Below are positions 24,484-34,368 of a stretch of DNA of 64,000 nt, piece by piece. The stretch spans positions 868,001 through 932,000 of the forward strand of contig NZ_CP051682.1 in NCBI RefSeq assembly GCF_012849215.1, read 5' to 3'. A model generated the notes under the pieces. The model worked only from the letters and a program-made list of their open reading frames with translations. It had not been told where the DNA came from and made no database searches. The translations under genes and the position numbers were made by a program. This stretch comes from Mucilaginibacter robiniae. GTDB taxonomy: Bacteria > Bacteroidota > Bacteroidia > Sphingobacteriales > Sphingobacteriaceae. Numbering within the stretch: the stretch's first letter is position 1; each line of letters opens with the position of its first letter.

Positions 24484-26608
24484 GCATAACGGATTGTATA
24501 AGGTAAAAACTCTGCAACAACGCTGGATTGCCTACCAAATCCTGGCCGACGCACTTCTGGCTTTAGGTTGCGCTTTAGTTTTAGGCAGTCTATTACATTT
24601 TTTAGCGGGCTGGTCGGCGTGGTGGGGCGTGCTTGTTTTTATCATTGTATGGCTAGGGCTGGAAGCTTACCGTCGCCCGTGGCAAATTACATTACAAGCC
24701 ATTTGCACATTCCTAAATGGCTCTTACCCTGAATTGGAAGAAAGCACTGATTTGGTACTCAAACCTGCCGACAGCCTGAACCTGCTGGAGCGCCTGCAAT
24801 GCAGTAAAGTGGAAAATGCATTGCAACACGTACCTACCCAACCTGAACAATTTACCAAACGGCTTAAAACAGCCGGATTACTATTGGTGCTGGCTTTAGC
24901 CATCAGCTTTGCTTGCTCAAAAATACACGTACGGACTCATGCCGGCAGCTATGGGTTGGGTACCGATCAAACCAGCACAGGCACATCACTGCCACCTGAA
25001 AAGGTATTGCCCCAAATTGATGAAGTCAACATTAAAATTACACCACCTGCTTATACTGGTAAACCTTCGCACGAGCAGGATAAATTTACTTTACAGGCCG
25101 AAGAAGGTGCTACAATAAACTGGCAAATCAATACCAATATAACAGTTAAAAAGGTTTGGCTGCTCTTTAACGAACATGAAAAGCTACTGCTAAGTAGTAC
25201 CAATAGCGAGCACACCCAGTGGAAAGCCCAACGTGCCATCATCCAACCCGGCTTTTACCAGGTGAGCATTGATGGCAAACTATCAGACCTTTACCAAATT
25301 CAGGTAATTAAAGATGGCGTACCGGTTATCCATATCAAAATGCCTAAACAATACACCCATATTGATGCCGGCGAGGCACCTCGGGTAACCTTAAACGCGG
25401 CAGTAAACGACGACTACGGGGTAAGTGATGCCCGCATTTTTGCCACCGTAGCCAAAGGCAGCGGCGAAGCCGTAAAGTTTAAACAATATCAGTTCAGCTT
25501 TAGCACTTCATTTCAGCAGCATAGCCGGCAATACAACTTACAAAAGGTATTGGATTTACCCGCCCTGAACATGGAACCCGGTGATGAATTGTATTTTTAT
25601 ATTCAGGCCCGTGATACGCATCAGCAACTAAGCCGCACCGATGTACTGATTGTTTCGATACAAGATACCGCAGCTTTGCTAAGTATGGATGGTTTAGTAA
25701 CTGCCGCTAACATCAAACCTGAATACTTCCGGAGCGAACGCCAAATTATTCTGGATACCGAAAAACTTTTGAAAGAGCGCGACAGCATTAGCCAGGATGC
25801 TTTTAAAACCCGTTGCAACGATATGGGCATGGACCAGAAACTACTGCGCCTGCGCTACGGTAAGTTTTTGGGTGAAGAAGACGAAAGCGGTAATGAAGGT
25901 GAAGACCATAAAGAACTGAGCAAAGCCGAAAACTTCGGCAATACCAACATGATTATGGATGCTTATACCGATAAGCATGATAACGCCGAAGATGCTACCT
26001 TTTTAGAACCAGCTGTGAAAGCGCAATTGAAAGCTACCCTAAGCGAAATGTGGAAAGCTGAACTGCACCTGCGCCTATACAAACCGCAAGAAGCTTTACC
26101 TTTCGAATATAAAGCATTACGGCTATTGAAAGACTTGCAGGAAAAATCACGCTCGTATGTAGCCAAAACAGCTTACAATCCGCCTCCACTGAAACCGGAA
26201 AAACGATTAAGTGGCGACTTAAGCAAAATCGGCCAGCCTGTAAACCAGCAGGAAATCAAGCCAGCTGCCGACCGCTTTATCACGCTAAAACAAGCCGTAA
26301 CGGTATTGGAACAACTCAAGCAAAACCCTGCCCTTACTACCACCAGCTTGCGCACCTTGCAACTAGCCGGACAGCAACTTAGCAGTCGGGCATCAGCCGA
26401 GCCGGGTATTTATTTGCGTGCGGTAAGCGCCATGCAACGCATGTTATCAGCCGGCAAAAAAATAAATCCGGCAGATATTGCTATCGTAGAAAAAGCCATT
26501 CAGAAAAGCCTGCCTGCGGTAAAAACGATGCCTGATGCTACAGCTACTACGGCCGATTTAGGTTTGGCCAAAGGTTATTATAACAACTTAAACCACTTGA
26601 ACCGATAA
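24476..26608 (+). CDS. Large membrane-anchored protein of the Bat-type operon (DUF4175-like)
   Basis: This 710-residue protein has two or three N-terminal membrane helices (about 20-65, 130-148). A long, mostly soluble region with Ig-like or beta-sandwich character follows (VNIKITPPAYTGKPS, NDDYGVSDARIFATV), then an alpha-helical, charged C-terminal half. The order resembles DUF4175 proteins encoded next to MoxR/DUF58 genes (inference). Start ATG overlaps the preceding stop by eight bases, and its stop TAA overlaps the next ATG by one base, so translation is coupled on both sides. Function unknown. Confidence 0.7.
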   Translation: MTEHNGLYKVKTLQQRWIAYQILADALLALGCALVLGSLLHFLAGWSAWWGVLVFIIVWLGLEAYRRPWQITLQAICTFLNGSYPELEESTDLVLKPADSLNLLERLQCSKVENALQHVPTQPEQFTKRLKTAGLLLVLALAISFACSKIHVRTHAGSYGLGTDQTSTGTSLPPEKVLPQIDEVNIKITPPAYTGKPSHEQDKFTLQAEEGATINWQINTNITVKKVWLLFNEHEKLLLSSTNSEHTQWKAQRAIIQPGFYQVSIDGKLSDLYQIQVIKDGVPVIHIKMPKQYTHIDAGEAPRVTLNAAVNDDYGVSDARIFATVAKGSGEAVKFKQYQFSFSTSFQQHSRQYNLQKVLDLPALNMEPGDELYFYIQARDTHQQLSRTDVLIVSIQDTAALLSMDGLVTAANIKPEYFRSERQIILDTEKLLKERDSISQDAFKTRCNDMGMDQKLLRLRYGKFLGEEDESGNEGEDHKELSKAENFGNTNMIMDAYTDKHDNAEDATFLEPAVKAQLKATLSEMWKAELHLRLYKPQEALPFEYKALRLLKDLQEKSRSYVAKTAYNPPPLKPEKRLSGDLSKIGQPVNQQEIKPAADRFITLKQAVTVLEQLKQNPALTTTSLRTLQLAGQQLSSRASAEPGIYLRAVSAMQRMLSAGKKINPADIAIVEKAIQKSLPAVKTMPDATATTADLGLAKGYYNNLNHLNR

Positions 26609-28407
26609 TGGCTGCTACTCACTGGAACATCACCGTTATCATCATCTGTGTAGTTGTACTACTGCTTACACTTTGGCAGGAATATCGCCGTACCAACCGT
26701 AGCCGCTTAGGCTGGCGTGTACTGGCTATTTTGTTGGCGGTTACTGCGCTGGCCTGCATTGCCTTACCCTTAACCTACTCCAGTCAGCGAAAAGCAACTG
26801 ATGGCAGCGATGCCGTTTTATTAACTGAAGGCTACTCGGCCGACAGCATCAGCAACCATCATTATCCGGTTATTTTCACGACAGACAAGAACATTAAAAA
26901 ACAATACCCTAAAGCCACTTGGGTAAGCAGTTTAAGTGATATTATTTATCATCATCCGGCCATTAAGCAGTTGCACATTTTAGGTTATGGCTTAAACGAG
27001 TATGAATTACAGCAACTCACTACTATTCCGTTAAGCTACCAGGCACCTGTTACACCGGCAGGCTTGCAGCGTTTAAGCTGGCCAGAAAACTTAAAAGCAG
27101 GCGAAGCATTACAAGTACAAGGCCATTACCAATCAGCAGCCGACAAGCCGGTTAAAGTGCTGTTAAAAGGTTTAAACACCGGATTGGATTCAATTACTTT
27201 ACCGGCTCATGCCTCAACAGATTTCGAGTTATCAGCCATACCTAAAAATACAGGTCGTGCAGTGTATAGCCTGTTAACTTTGTCGGGCAATGATACGCTT
27301 GCGCATGAAAGTTTACCGGTTCAGGTAGAAGCGGTGAAACCCATCAAGCTGCTCATGCTCACCTCCTCGCCCGATTTTGAAACCCGTTTCCTGAAAAACT
27401 GGCTTTCGGAGAATGGTTACAGCGTGGCGGTACGTTCCGTCATCAGTAAAGATAAAATCAGCCAGGATTATGTGAACATCGACAAGCTATCGCTGGAACA
27501 CCTTACGCCTGCCCTGCTTAGCAAATTTGACGTTGTACTGGGCGATTTATCAACCTTAAAAGCTTTGAACGCTTCTGAAAGTGGTGCCTTGAAACAAGAG
27601 GTGCTGCAAAAAGGCTTAGGCGTAATTGTACGGGCAGATAGCGCCGGCAACGCCGCATCCTGGCTGCAAACTGGTTTTCAGGCAAACGCAGCAACTGCCA
27701 AAGCACAGTTGAACGAGGTATTGACTCTGCAAAATCAAAAAGCCAAAACAGCACGCCTGCTCATTGATCCTTCTTACGTTTCGGCACAGGGTAATACGCA
27801 AAACCTCGTTTACGATAGTCAAAACCATGTACTGGCGGCTACGGCGTTAACCGGTTCAGGTCAGCGCGTGTTTACCACGCTAAATCATACCTTCGCTTGG
27901 CTGATGGCTGGCAATAATAAAGATTATGCCGCATTATGGTCGTTGCTGATTGGCAAAGCAGCCCGCAAACTCCCGTCTGTACCCGGATGGATGGTAGCCT
28001 CAGCCTTACCTATGTTGAATGAACCCGTACAACTTCAATTACAAAGCGCCTCAACACCGGCGCAGGTTCAGGTAAATGGTATACACGTGGCACCGGTACA
28101 AAACGCTTCCATCCCCTATTTGTGGACGGTCAACTATTGGCCTACTCATGCTGGCTGGCAACAAATTAACACTAGCAACGGAACACCTTCCTGGTGCTAC
28201 GTTTATGAAAATAAACGGTGGAATAGTTTAAAAGCACAGCAAAAAATAGCAATCACACAAAAATCTGTAGCAAATAGTGGTAAAAATGCAACTGTAACAA
28301 AACAGATACAGCAAAACACACAAATTGAACTACCGAAAATGTATTTTTATTTGCTTTTATTAACAACCTGCACTTTTTTGTGGATTGAACGCAAGTTAAT
28401 TGCTTAA
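26608..28407 (+). CDS. Membrane protein of Bat-type operon, unknown function
   Basis: This 599-residue protein has two N-terminal helices (about 8-22 and 33-55), a large extracytoplasmic region and a C-terminal helix (MYFYLLLLTTCTFLWIE). The central segment PIKLLMLTSSPDFETRFLKNWL resembles the amidotransferase-like region of membrane proteins found in Bat operons (inference). It overlaps the 710-residue gene by one base and is the last gene before tldD, 47 bases downstream. No catalytic residues can be assigned. Confidence 0.7.
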   Translation: MAATHWNITVIIICVVVLLLTLWQEYRRTNRSRLGWRVLAILLAVTALACIALPLTYSSQRKATDGSDAVLLTEGYSADSISNHHYPVIFTTDKNIKKQYPKATWVSSLSDIIYHHPAIKQLHILGYGLNEYELQQLTTIPLSYQAPVTPAGLQRLSWPENLKAGEALQVQGHYQSAADKPVKVLLKGLNTGLDSITLPAHASTDFELSAIPKNTGRAVYSLLTLSGNDTLAHESLPVQVEAVKPIKLLMLTSSPDFETRFLKNWLSENGYSVAVRSVISKDKISQDYVNIDKLSLEHLTPALLSKFDVVLGDLSTLKALNASESGALKQEVLQKGLGVIVRADSAGNAASWLQTGFQANAATAKAQLNEVLTLQNQKAKTARLLIDPSYVSAQGNTQNLVYDSQNHVLAATALTGSGQRVFTTLNHTFAWLMAGNNKDYAALWSLLIGKAARKLPSVPGWMVASALPMLNEPVQLQLQSASTPAQVQVNGIHVAPVQNASIPYLWTVNYWPTHAGWQQINTSNGTPSWCYVYENKRWNSLKAQQKIAITQKSVANSGKNATVTKQIQQNTQIELPKMYFYLLLLTTCTFLWIERKLIA

Positions 28408-28439
28408 CCAAGTTATTTTAACAACTATAATTAACCGCT

Positions 28440-28446
28440 AAGGAGG
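28440..28446 (+). promoter_or_regulatory. Strong Shine-Dalgarno before tldD
   Basis: AAGGAGG ends eight bases before a TTG codon and decides the start of tldD. Strong SD sequences are uncommon in this phylum. Confidence 0.7.
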
Positions 28447-28454
28447 ATTAAACC

Positions 28455-30092
28455 TTGAAACGTAGAAATTTTATTTACTTAACTGGTGTTGGCGCCGGCG
28501 CAATGATGCTGCCAAACCTGCCCTCATTCGGAACGCCGATTGACCCGGCTGAGGCGCTGAAGCAGGTGGACACACGCATTAAAAAAGAACTGGCCGACGC
28601 CGCCCTGAACACTGCCAAATCTAAAGGTGCATCTTATGCCGATGTGCGTATTGGCCGCTACCTGAACCAAGCTGTTATTACCCGCGAAAGACGAGTACTG
28701 AACGTAGGCAACTCCGAATCGTATGGTGTGGGTGTGCGTGTATTGGTTAATGGCTGTTGGGGTTTTGCCGCTACCAATGATGTTACCAAAGATGGTATGG
28801 CTAAAGTAGCCAACCGTGCGGTAGCTGTAGCAAAAGCCAATGCTAGAATCAGCACCAAACCTGTTGAACTGGCACCGCAGCAAGGCTACGGTGAAGTAAG
28901 CTGGAAAACCCCTATTGAAAAAAACGCTTTCGAGGTACCCATTAAAGAGAAAGTTGATTTACTACTGGCCTGCAATGGCGCTGCATTAACCGGAGGTGCT
29001 ACTTTTGTAAACTCAAGCATTCTAGCTATTAATGAGCAGAAATACTTTGCTTCAACCGATGGCTCGTACATCGATCAGGATATTCATCGCCTGTACCCGA
29101 ACTTCACCGTAACCAAAACAGACCCTGCCACGAATAGCTTTGAAAGCCGTGCAGCCTTGAGCGTACCTTGCGGCATGGGTTATGAATACTTAACCCCATC
29201 AGAAAGTGAAAAGGTACATGGCATAGTAACCCGCTATAAACAGCGTTATGACATGCTGGAGGATATTAAAAATGCCACCAAAAATACTACTGAAAAAATC
29301 ACCGCCAAATCGGTTGAACCCGGCAAGTATGATTTAGTGCTTGACCCTTCGCATCTTTGGCTCACCATTCACGAATCGGTAGCTCACCCTACCGAGCTGG
29401 ACCGGGTACTGGGCTACGAGGCCAATTATGCAGGCACCAGCTTCCTGACCCTGGATAAATTACATTCCGGCAACTTCCACTTCGGCAGCAAAAACATGAA
29501 CGTAGTAGCTGATAAACTACAAGCCGGTTCATTAGGCGCTGTAGGTTATGATGACGAAGGCGTAAAATGCGGACAGTGGGATTTGGTGAAAGATGGCGTA
29601 CTGGTGAACTTCCAGGCCATTCGCGATCAGGCTCATATTTTAGGGCTGGATCATTCACAGGGATGTTGCTATGCGCAAACTTGGAGCGACGTACAGTTTC
29701 AGCGCATGCCGAACGTATCACTACAACCCGGCAAAACCCCTTTGAGTGTGGATGAGATGATTAAAGGCGTAGAAAAAGGCATTTACATTGTTGGTAACGG
29801 CTCTTTCTCTATCGACCAGCAACGTTACAACTTCCAGTTTGGCGGTCAGCTGTTTTATGAAATCAAGAACGGTAAAATTATAGGTATGCTGAACGATGTG
29901 GCTTATCAGGCTACCAACCAGGAATTCTGGAATTCGTTGGTTGCCGTGTGCGACAAACGCGATTACCGCCTGGGCGGTGCGTTCAACGATGGTAAAGGCC
30001 AGCCTAGCCAGTCTAACGCAGTATCGCATGGCTCGGCCACCTCACGTTTTAACGGAGTAAATGTAATTAACACTAAAAGAAGAATCGGATAA
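28455..30092 (+). CDS. tldD: TldD-family metallopeptidase
   Basis: TldD and TldE (PmbA) form a zinc-dependent heterodimeric protease that cleaves modified or unfolded peptides. Here the 545-residue TldD-like subunit has the metal motif HESVAH at residues 306-311, and EGVKCGQWDLVKDG and GNGSFSIDQQRYNFQFGG near the C-terminus. Its N-terminus MKRRNFIYLTGVGAGAMMLP looks like a Tat-type export signal, so the complex may act outside the cytoplasm, unlike E. coli TldD. Start is TTG at 28455 supported by the AGGAGG sequence. The partner gene follows after 10 bases. Confidence 0.9.
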   Translation: MKRRNFIYLTGVGAGAMMLPNLPSFGTPIDPAEALKQVDTRIKKELADAALNTAKSKGASYADVRIGRYLNQAVITRERRVLNVGNSESYGVGVRVLVNGCWGFAATNDVTKDGMAKVANRAVAVAKANARISTKPVELAPQQGYGEVSWKTPIEKNAFEVPIKEKVDLLLACNGAALTGGATFVNSSILAINEQKYFASTDGSYIDQDIHRLYPNFTVTKTDPATNSFESRAALSVPCGMGYEYLTPSESEKVHGIVTRYKQRYDMLEDIKNATKNTTEKITAKSVEPGKYDLVLDPSHLWLTIHESVAHPTELDRVLGYEANYAGTSFLTLDKLHSGNFHFGSKNMNVVADKLQAGSLGAVGYDDEGVKCGQWDLVKDGVLVNFQAIRDQAHILGLDHSQGCCYAQTWSDVQFQRMPNVSLQPGKTPLSVDEMIKGVEKGIYIVGNGSFSIDQQRYNFQFGGQLFYEIKNGKIIGMLNDVAYQATNQEFWNSLVAVCDKRDYRLGGAFNDGKGQPSQSNAVSHGSATSRFNGVNVINTKRRIG

Positions 30093-30102
30093 TCAAGATA
30101 TT

Positions 30103-31434
30103 ATGCCATTACTGAGTAAAGAAGAAGCACAAACCTTGTTAAAGAAAGTGCTTAGCTATTCAAAAGCCGATGAATGTATAATTGGTTTGAGCGGTGAGGA
30201 AGGCGGCAACATTCGTACCGCATTAAACCAGGTTTCTACCGCTGGCGATATAGGCACTTTGAGCCTGTCGGTAAGTTCAACTTATGGTAAAAAAACCGGC
30301 ACCGCCAGCATCAATGAGTTTGATGATGCTTCGCTGGAAAAAGTGGTACGCCGTTCGGAAGAGCTAGCTCAACTAGCGCCCGAAAACTCAGAGCACATGC
30401 CCCCACTTGGCCCGCAAACGTTTGCCGAATCCATCACCTATAACGACAAAACAGCTGCCATTACGCCCGAGCAACGCGCCGATATGATGGCCAAAAGTTT
30501 GGAAGTAACCAAAGCCGCCAACCTGGTAGCTGCCGGTTACCTGGAAAATGGAACTGACTTCAACGCAGTCATGAACTCAAAAGGTTTGTTTGCCTACAAC
30601 AAAGCTACTAACGTCACCTTTACCGTAACCACCCGTAATGAGGCCGGTACCGGTTCAGGCTATGCTGCCCGAGGTTTTACTGATGTAAGCAAACTGGACA
30701 CTTACGGTGCTACTAAAATAGCGGCCCAGAAAGCGTCAGCTTCGGTAGGTGCTAAAGCGATTGAGCCGGGTAAATACACGGTAATTCTGGAACCTACGGC
30801 CGCTGTGTATATGCTGGAAAACATGTTCAGGTTTGATGCCCGCAGCGCCGAAGAAGGCCGTAGCTACCTGAGCAAAAAAGGCGGTGGTACCCGCTTGGGC
30901 GAAAAGCTGATGGATGATAAAGTAACCATCTACTCCGATCCCTTTAATGCCGACCTGCCGGCCAGCACCTGGAGCCGCGAAGGTTTACCGCACGAAAAAA
31001 CTTATTGGATACAAAACGGGGTGGTAAAAAACCTGGATTACGACCGTTACTGGGCGCAAAAGAAAGGTGTAAAACCCGTACCTGGCCCAAGCAACATTAT
31101 TATGGAAGGTGGCACCGCCAGCCTGGAAGATATGATTAAAAGCACTGAACGTGGCATTCTGGTATCGCGCCTGTGGTACATTCGGATGGTTGACCCGCAA
31201 GTATTGGCTTTAACCGGCCTTACCCGCGATGGTACTTTCTACATTGAGAACGGTAAAATTAAGTTCCCGATCAAGAACATGCGCTTTAATGAAAGTCCGG
31301 TGATTATGCTGAACAACGTAGAAACATTAGGCAAGCCGGAACGCGCCATCAGCGTGGAAAGCTACCGGGGCTACATGATTCCGCCGATGAAGATCAGAGA
31401 CTTTACGTTTACGTCACTTTCAGACGCGGTATAA
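30103..31434 (+). CDS. pmbA: TldE/PmbA-family subunit
   Basis: This 443-residue protein belongs to the TldD/PmbA family but lacks the HExxxH motif, as expected of the TldE (PmbA) partner subunit. Recognisable stretches are SVGAKAIEPGKYTVILEPTA and LPASTWSREGLPHEKTYWI, with an RLWYIRMVDPQ segment near the C-terminus. No export signal is seen at its N-terminus (MPLLSKEEAQTLL), in contrast to the tldD product. That is odd for an obligate partner and deserves a check. A hairpin terminator follows. Confidence 0.88.
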   Translation: MPLLSKEEAQTLLKKVLSYSKADECIIGLSGEEGGNIRTALNQVSTAGDIGTLSLSVSSTYGKKTGTASINEFDDASLEKVVRRSEELAQLAPENSEHMPPLGPQTFAESITYNDKTAAITPEQRADMMAKSLEVTKAANLVAAGYLENGTDFNAVMNSKGLFAYNKATNVTFTVTTRNEAGTGSGYAARGFTDVSKLDTYGATKIAAQKASASVGAKAIEPGKYTVILEPTAAVYMLENMFRFDARSAEEGRSYLSKKGGGTRLGEKLMDDKVTIYSDPFNADLPASTWSREGLPHEKTYWIQNGVVKNLDYDRYWAQKKGVKPVPGPSNIIMEGGTASLEDMIKSTERGILVSRLWYIRMVDPQVLALTGLTRDGTFYIENGKIKFPIKNMRFNESPVIMLNNVETLGKPERAISVESYRGYMIPPMKIRDFTFTSLSDAV

Positions 31435-31455
31435 ATTTGAATACGTCAATACATT

Positions 31456-31483
31456 AATCCCCCTTTTTAGGGGGATTTTTATT
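31456..31483 (+). terminator. Intrinsic terminator after tldE
   Basis: A nine-base perfect stem (aatccccct/agggggatt) with a TTTT loop is followed by a T-rich run. It closes the moxR-tldE stretch. Confidence 0.85.
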
Positions 31484-31552
31484 TAACATTGTTTTGCGTG
31501 CTTATTACTTAGGTCAACTTAATTTTCTAAATTTCCTTTCTATCTTGCTTTC

Positions 31553-32776
31553 ATGAAACACCATCTGTCTGCCTTCGCTTTCGTGTGCTTGATTATGACT
31601 TCGGCTTACAGTCAGAAAAAGAGTAAAACAGCCGACTACTTTCCGCCTGTAGGTAGCTGGGCACATAAAACGCCAGCACAAATGGGTTTGAACGAAGCCG
31701 CCATACAGCAAACTATCGCCTTTGCCCAAGCCCATGAAAGTAAATCATCACGCAACCAGGAACTGGCACAATACCAAAGTTTTGGCAAGGAGCCTTTCAG
31801 TGATGCAGTGGGTCCGTTGGTAGATCGTGGTGGTTCATCCGGTGTAATTGTTTACAAAGGCTATGTAGTAGCCGACTGGGGTACGCCCAACCGGGTGGAT
31901 ATAACCAACAGTGTTACCAAAAGCTTTCTTTCCAGCCTGGTAGGCATTGCGGTTGACCGGGGCTTGATTCACAGTACGCAAGATACTGTAGCTAACTATG
32001 TACCCTTTGTGGAATTGTACAACCCCAGTATCAACACTACCGGACACGAATACGAGCAGAACAATATCATCTACCCTTTTGCTTCGGCTCACAACCGGCG
32101 ACTTACATGGGAAGTGATGCTGCGCCAAACCAGCGATTGGGAAGGCACCCTATGGGGCAAACCTGATTGGGCCGACCGTCCGCAAGGTGATATTGAACAA
32201 TACAAAATACGCCAGCGCAATGAACCTGGGGTAACATGGAAATACAACGATGTACGGGTAAATGCTTTGGCTTTGGCAGCTACCTCCGTTTGGCGCAAAC
32301 CTCTGCCGCAGGTTTTAAAAGAAACCATCATGGATCCGATTGGTGCTTCTACTACCTGGCGGTGGACAGGCTACCGCAATGCGTGGATTGTGCTGGATGG
32401 GCAACCGGTACAATCGGTAAGCGGCGGCGGGCATTGGGGCGGCGGCATGTACATCAGCGCTTATGATATGGCCCGCTTCGGTTTACTCACCCTAAATCAC
32501 GGCAACTGGAATGGCCGCCAGTTGATCAGTCAGCAGTGGGTTAAGCAAGCCCTCACCCCTACTACCGCCAATACTGGTTATGGTTACATGAACTGGTTTT
32601 TGAATACCGACCACAAACTATTGCCATCGGCACCAGCCAATGTATGGGTGCACATAGGTAATGGCAATAATATTATTTACTGCGACCCGGAACACGACTT
32701 GGTAATGGTAGTGCGCTGGATTGAAAACAAAGAAATGGATGACTTGGTGAAAAACTTACTGAATGCTATAAAATAA
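31553..32776 (+). CDS. Serine hydrolase, beta-lactamase (class C-like) family
   Basis: This 407-residue exported protein has a signal peptide (MKHHLSAFAFVCLIMTSAYS). The penicillin-binding/beta-lactamase fold shows SVTK at residues 120-123 (nucleophile serine and lysine), then KYNDVRVNALAL, which supplies the Tyr-x-Asn-like element, and HIGNGNN near the end as the third motif. Similar proteins are esterases or peptidases rather than antibiotic resistance enzymes. The substrate is unknown. It stands alone, convergent with the PAP2 gene. Confidence 0.85.
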   Translation: MKHHLSAFAFVCLIMTSAYSQKKSKTADYFPPVGSWAHKTPAQMGLNEAAIQQTIAFAQAHESKSSRNQELAQYQSFGKEPFSDAVGPLVDRGGSSGVIVYKGYVVADWGTPNRVDITNSVTKSFLSSLVGIAVDRGLIHSTQDTVANYVPFVELYNPSINTTGHEYEQNNIIYPFASAHNRRLTWEVMLRQTSDWEGTLWGKPDWADRPQGDIEQYKIRQRNEPGVTWKYNDVRVNALALAATSVWRKPLPQVLKETIMDPIGASTTWRWTGYRNAWIVLDGQPVQSVSGGGHWGGGMYISAYDMARFGLLTLNHGNWNGRQLISQQWVKQALTPTTANTGYGYMNWFLNTDHKLLPSAPANVWVHIGNGNNIIYCDPEHDLVMVVRWIENKEMDDLVKNLLNAIK

Positions 32777-32813
32777 CCGCAGTACCTGCATGATACTGTA
32801 CAACGCTAAGCTT

Positions 32814-33443
32814 TTATTTATTTTCCACCCGCTTGCGTACAGTATTGAAATACACGGCAGTACCTGCGCCGAACAAAGCGCCGGTAGTTACATCACTAGG
32901 GTAATGCAAACCTAAATACATACGCGAGTAGGTAATGGATGAAGCCCAAACAGCAGCCGGTGCGATCACATACCATTTCGGATAAGCCATAGAAATCGCA
33001 GTAGCCGTACTGACTGATGATGAAGCGTGGCCGGAAGGAAAAGCGAAACCGCCAGCTTGGTAAACCGCGATAATGCGGGTATTGCTGCGAAACGGACGCG
33101 GGCGTTTAAACAGGTTTTTAATCAGCAATACCGCACCGTAAGATATAACCGAACTACTGGCTACAAACAAAGCATTCTGCCGCATTTCTTTATCATGACC
33201 GAACACACCACCCGCCAGCAATCCGGCCGGAACCAAGGCATTTCCGTATAAATTCATGTGTGATACAAAGAGGAAATACTTGGTTTGTGCTGGCGTACGA
33301 TGCTCGGAAAGGTGAATCATGACACGGTTATCAAACTTCTGAATCACCGAAGTGGTATCAAACTGCGCCGAGGCACTTTTAGCCTGAACCATAAGCGCGC
33401 TCAGCAAGCATAAGAAAACCTTTAAGTGTGAATGCAAAGACAT
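32814..33443 (-). CDS. PAP2-family phosphatase
   Basis: This 209-residue membrane phosphatase carries all three PAP2 signatures: KNLFKRPRPF, PSGHASSS and SRMYLGLHYPSDVTTG. A signal-like N-terminal helix (LKVFLCLLSALMVQAKSASA) suggests the active site faces the periplasm, where such enzymes dephosphorylate undecaprenyl pyrophosphate or lipid phosphates. It is divergent from gldA; the 170 bases between them presumably hold both promoters. Confidence 0.88.
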   Translation of the reverse strand: MSLHSHLKVFLCLLSALMVQAKSASAQFDTTSVIQKFDNRVMIHLSEHRTPAQTKYFLFVSHMNLYGNALVPAGLLAGGVFGHDKEMRQNALFVASSSVISYGAVLLIKNLFKRPRPFRSNTRIIAVYQAGGFAFPSGHASSSVSTATAISMAYPKWYVIAPAAVWASSITYSRMYLGLHYPSDVTTGALFGAGTAVYFNTVRKRVENK

Positions 33444-33613
33444 TATAGCTAATTTAACGCCAGTACTTCTGTAAAGTTTGTGTTAACTCACCTTATCAGG
33501 TACGCCAAAGCTTTTATGCAACGCTTAAAACCTTGGTACGTACAAATAAATGCCCGCTTATAAATTCAAACATTTTCACCAATATCACACTTCTGCTAAC
33601 TAACTTTACCCCC

Positions 33614-34333
33614 ATGAGCATTCAGGTTAACGCTTTAACCAAGTGGTATGGCCCCCAAAAGGCGGTAGATAGTATTAGCTTTAACGCCACACCAGGCGTA
33701 CTGGGTTTTTTAGGGCCTAATGGTGCAGGCAAATCAACCACCATGAAAATGCTGACCGGCTTTGTACCGCAAACATCGGGCACTGCCAGTGTGTGCGGGT
33801 ATGATACCGTAAAAGAATCGTTAGCAGTACGGCGTTGCATTGGCTACCTGCCCGAAAACAACCCGCTGTACACGGATATGTACGTTAAAGAATCGTTAGC
33901 CTTTATAGCCGGTGTACACCAGCTGCATAACCCAGCCCAGCGCATAACTGAAGCAATTGAGCAAACCGGGTTAGGTCCAGAGCAACACAAAAAAATCGGC
34001 CAGCTATCTAAAGGTTATCGCCAACGGGTGGGTTTGGCACAAGCTATTTTGCACAACCCCGATGTTTTGATTCTGGATGAACCCACTTCAGGACTTGACC
34101 CGAACCAGTTAATTGGCATCCGGCAACTGATCAAAGATTTGGGTACAACCAAAACCGTTATTCTTTCCACCCATATTATGCAGGAGGTAGAAGCCGTATG
34201 CAATCGCGTTATCATTATTAACAAAGGCCAAATTGTGGCTGATGATACTTTGCAGGGACTTAAGCAAGCTCACCAGGAGCAATCATTGGAGTCTGTTTTT
34301 ATCCGTTTAACTAATCCTCAACCACAAGCATAA
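33614..34333 (+). CDS. gldA: Gliding-motility ABC transporter ATPase GldA
   Basis: This is the ATPase of the GldAFG ABC exporter associated with Bacteroidota gliding and type IX secretion. Walker A GPNGAGKST is at residues 34-42, followed by the signature LSKGYRQRVGLAQA, Walker B VLILDEPTSGLDP and the switch histidine in STHIMQE. The ATG at 33614 is preceded by a promoter-like TAACTTTA (33601-33608), which rules out the longer frame beginning at a TTG (33533). The permease gene gldFG lies 1.1 kb downstream, separated by a barrel gene and a repeat-flanked GIY-YIG gene. Confidence 0.9.
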   Translation: MSIQVNALTKWYGPQKAVDSISFNATPGVLGFLGPNGAGKSTTMKMLTGFVPQTSGTASVCGYDTVKESLAVRRCIGYLPENNPLYTDMYVKESLAFIAGVHQLHNPAQRITEAIEQTGLGPEQHKKIGQLSKGYRQRVGLAQAILHNPDVLILDEPTSGLDPNQLIGIRQLIKDLGTTKTVILSTHIMQEVEAVCNRVIIINKGQIVADDTLQGLKQAHQEQSLESVFIRLTNPQPQA

Positions 34334-34368
34334 CGAGCTAAACGGACACATTTCGGTAAACTTCTTAC

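Noticed and set aside
31553-32776. Antibiotic-resistance beta-lactamase
   Set aside because: Although the fold and SxxK motif fit, family relatives are esterase- or peptidase-like; there is no specific evidence for beta-lactam hydrolysis.
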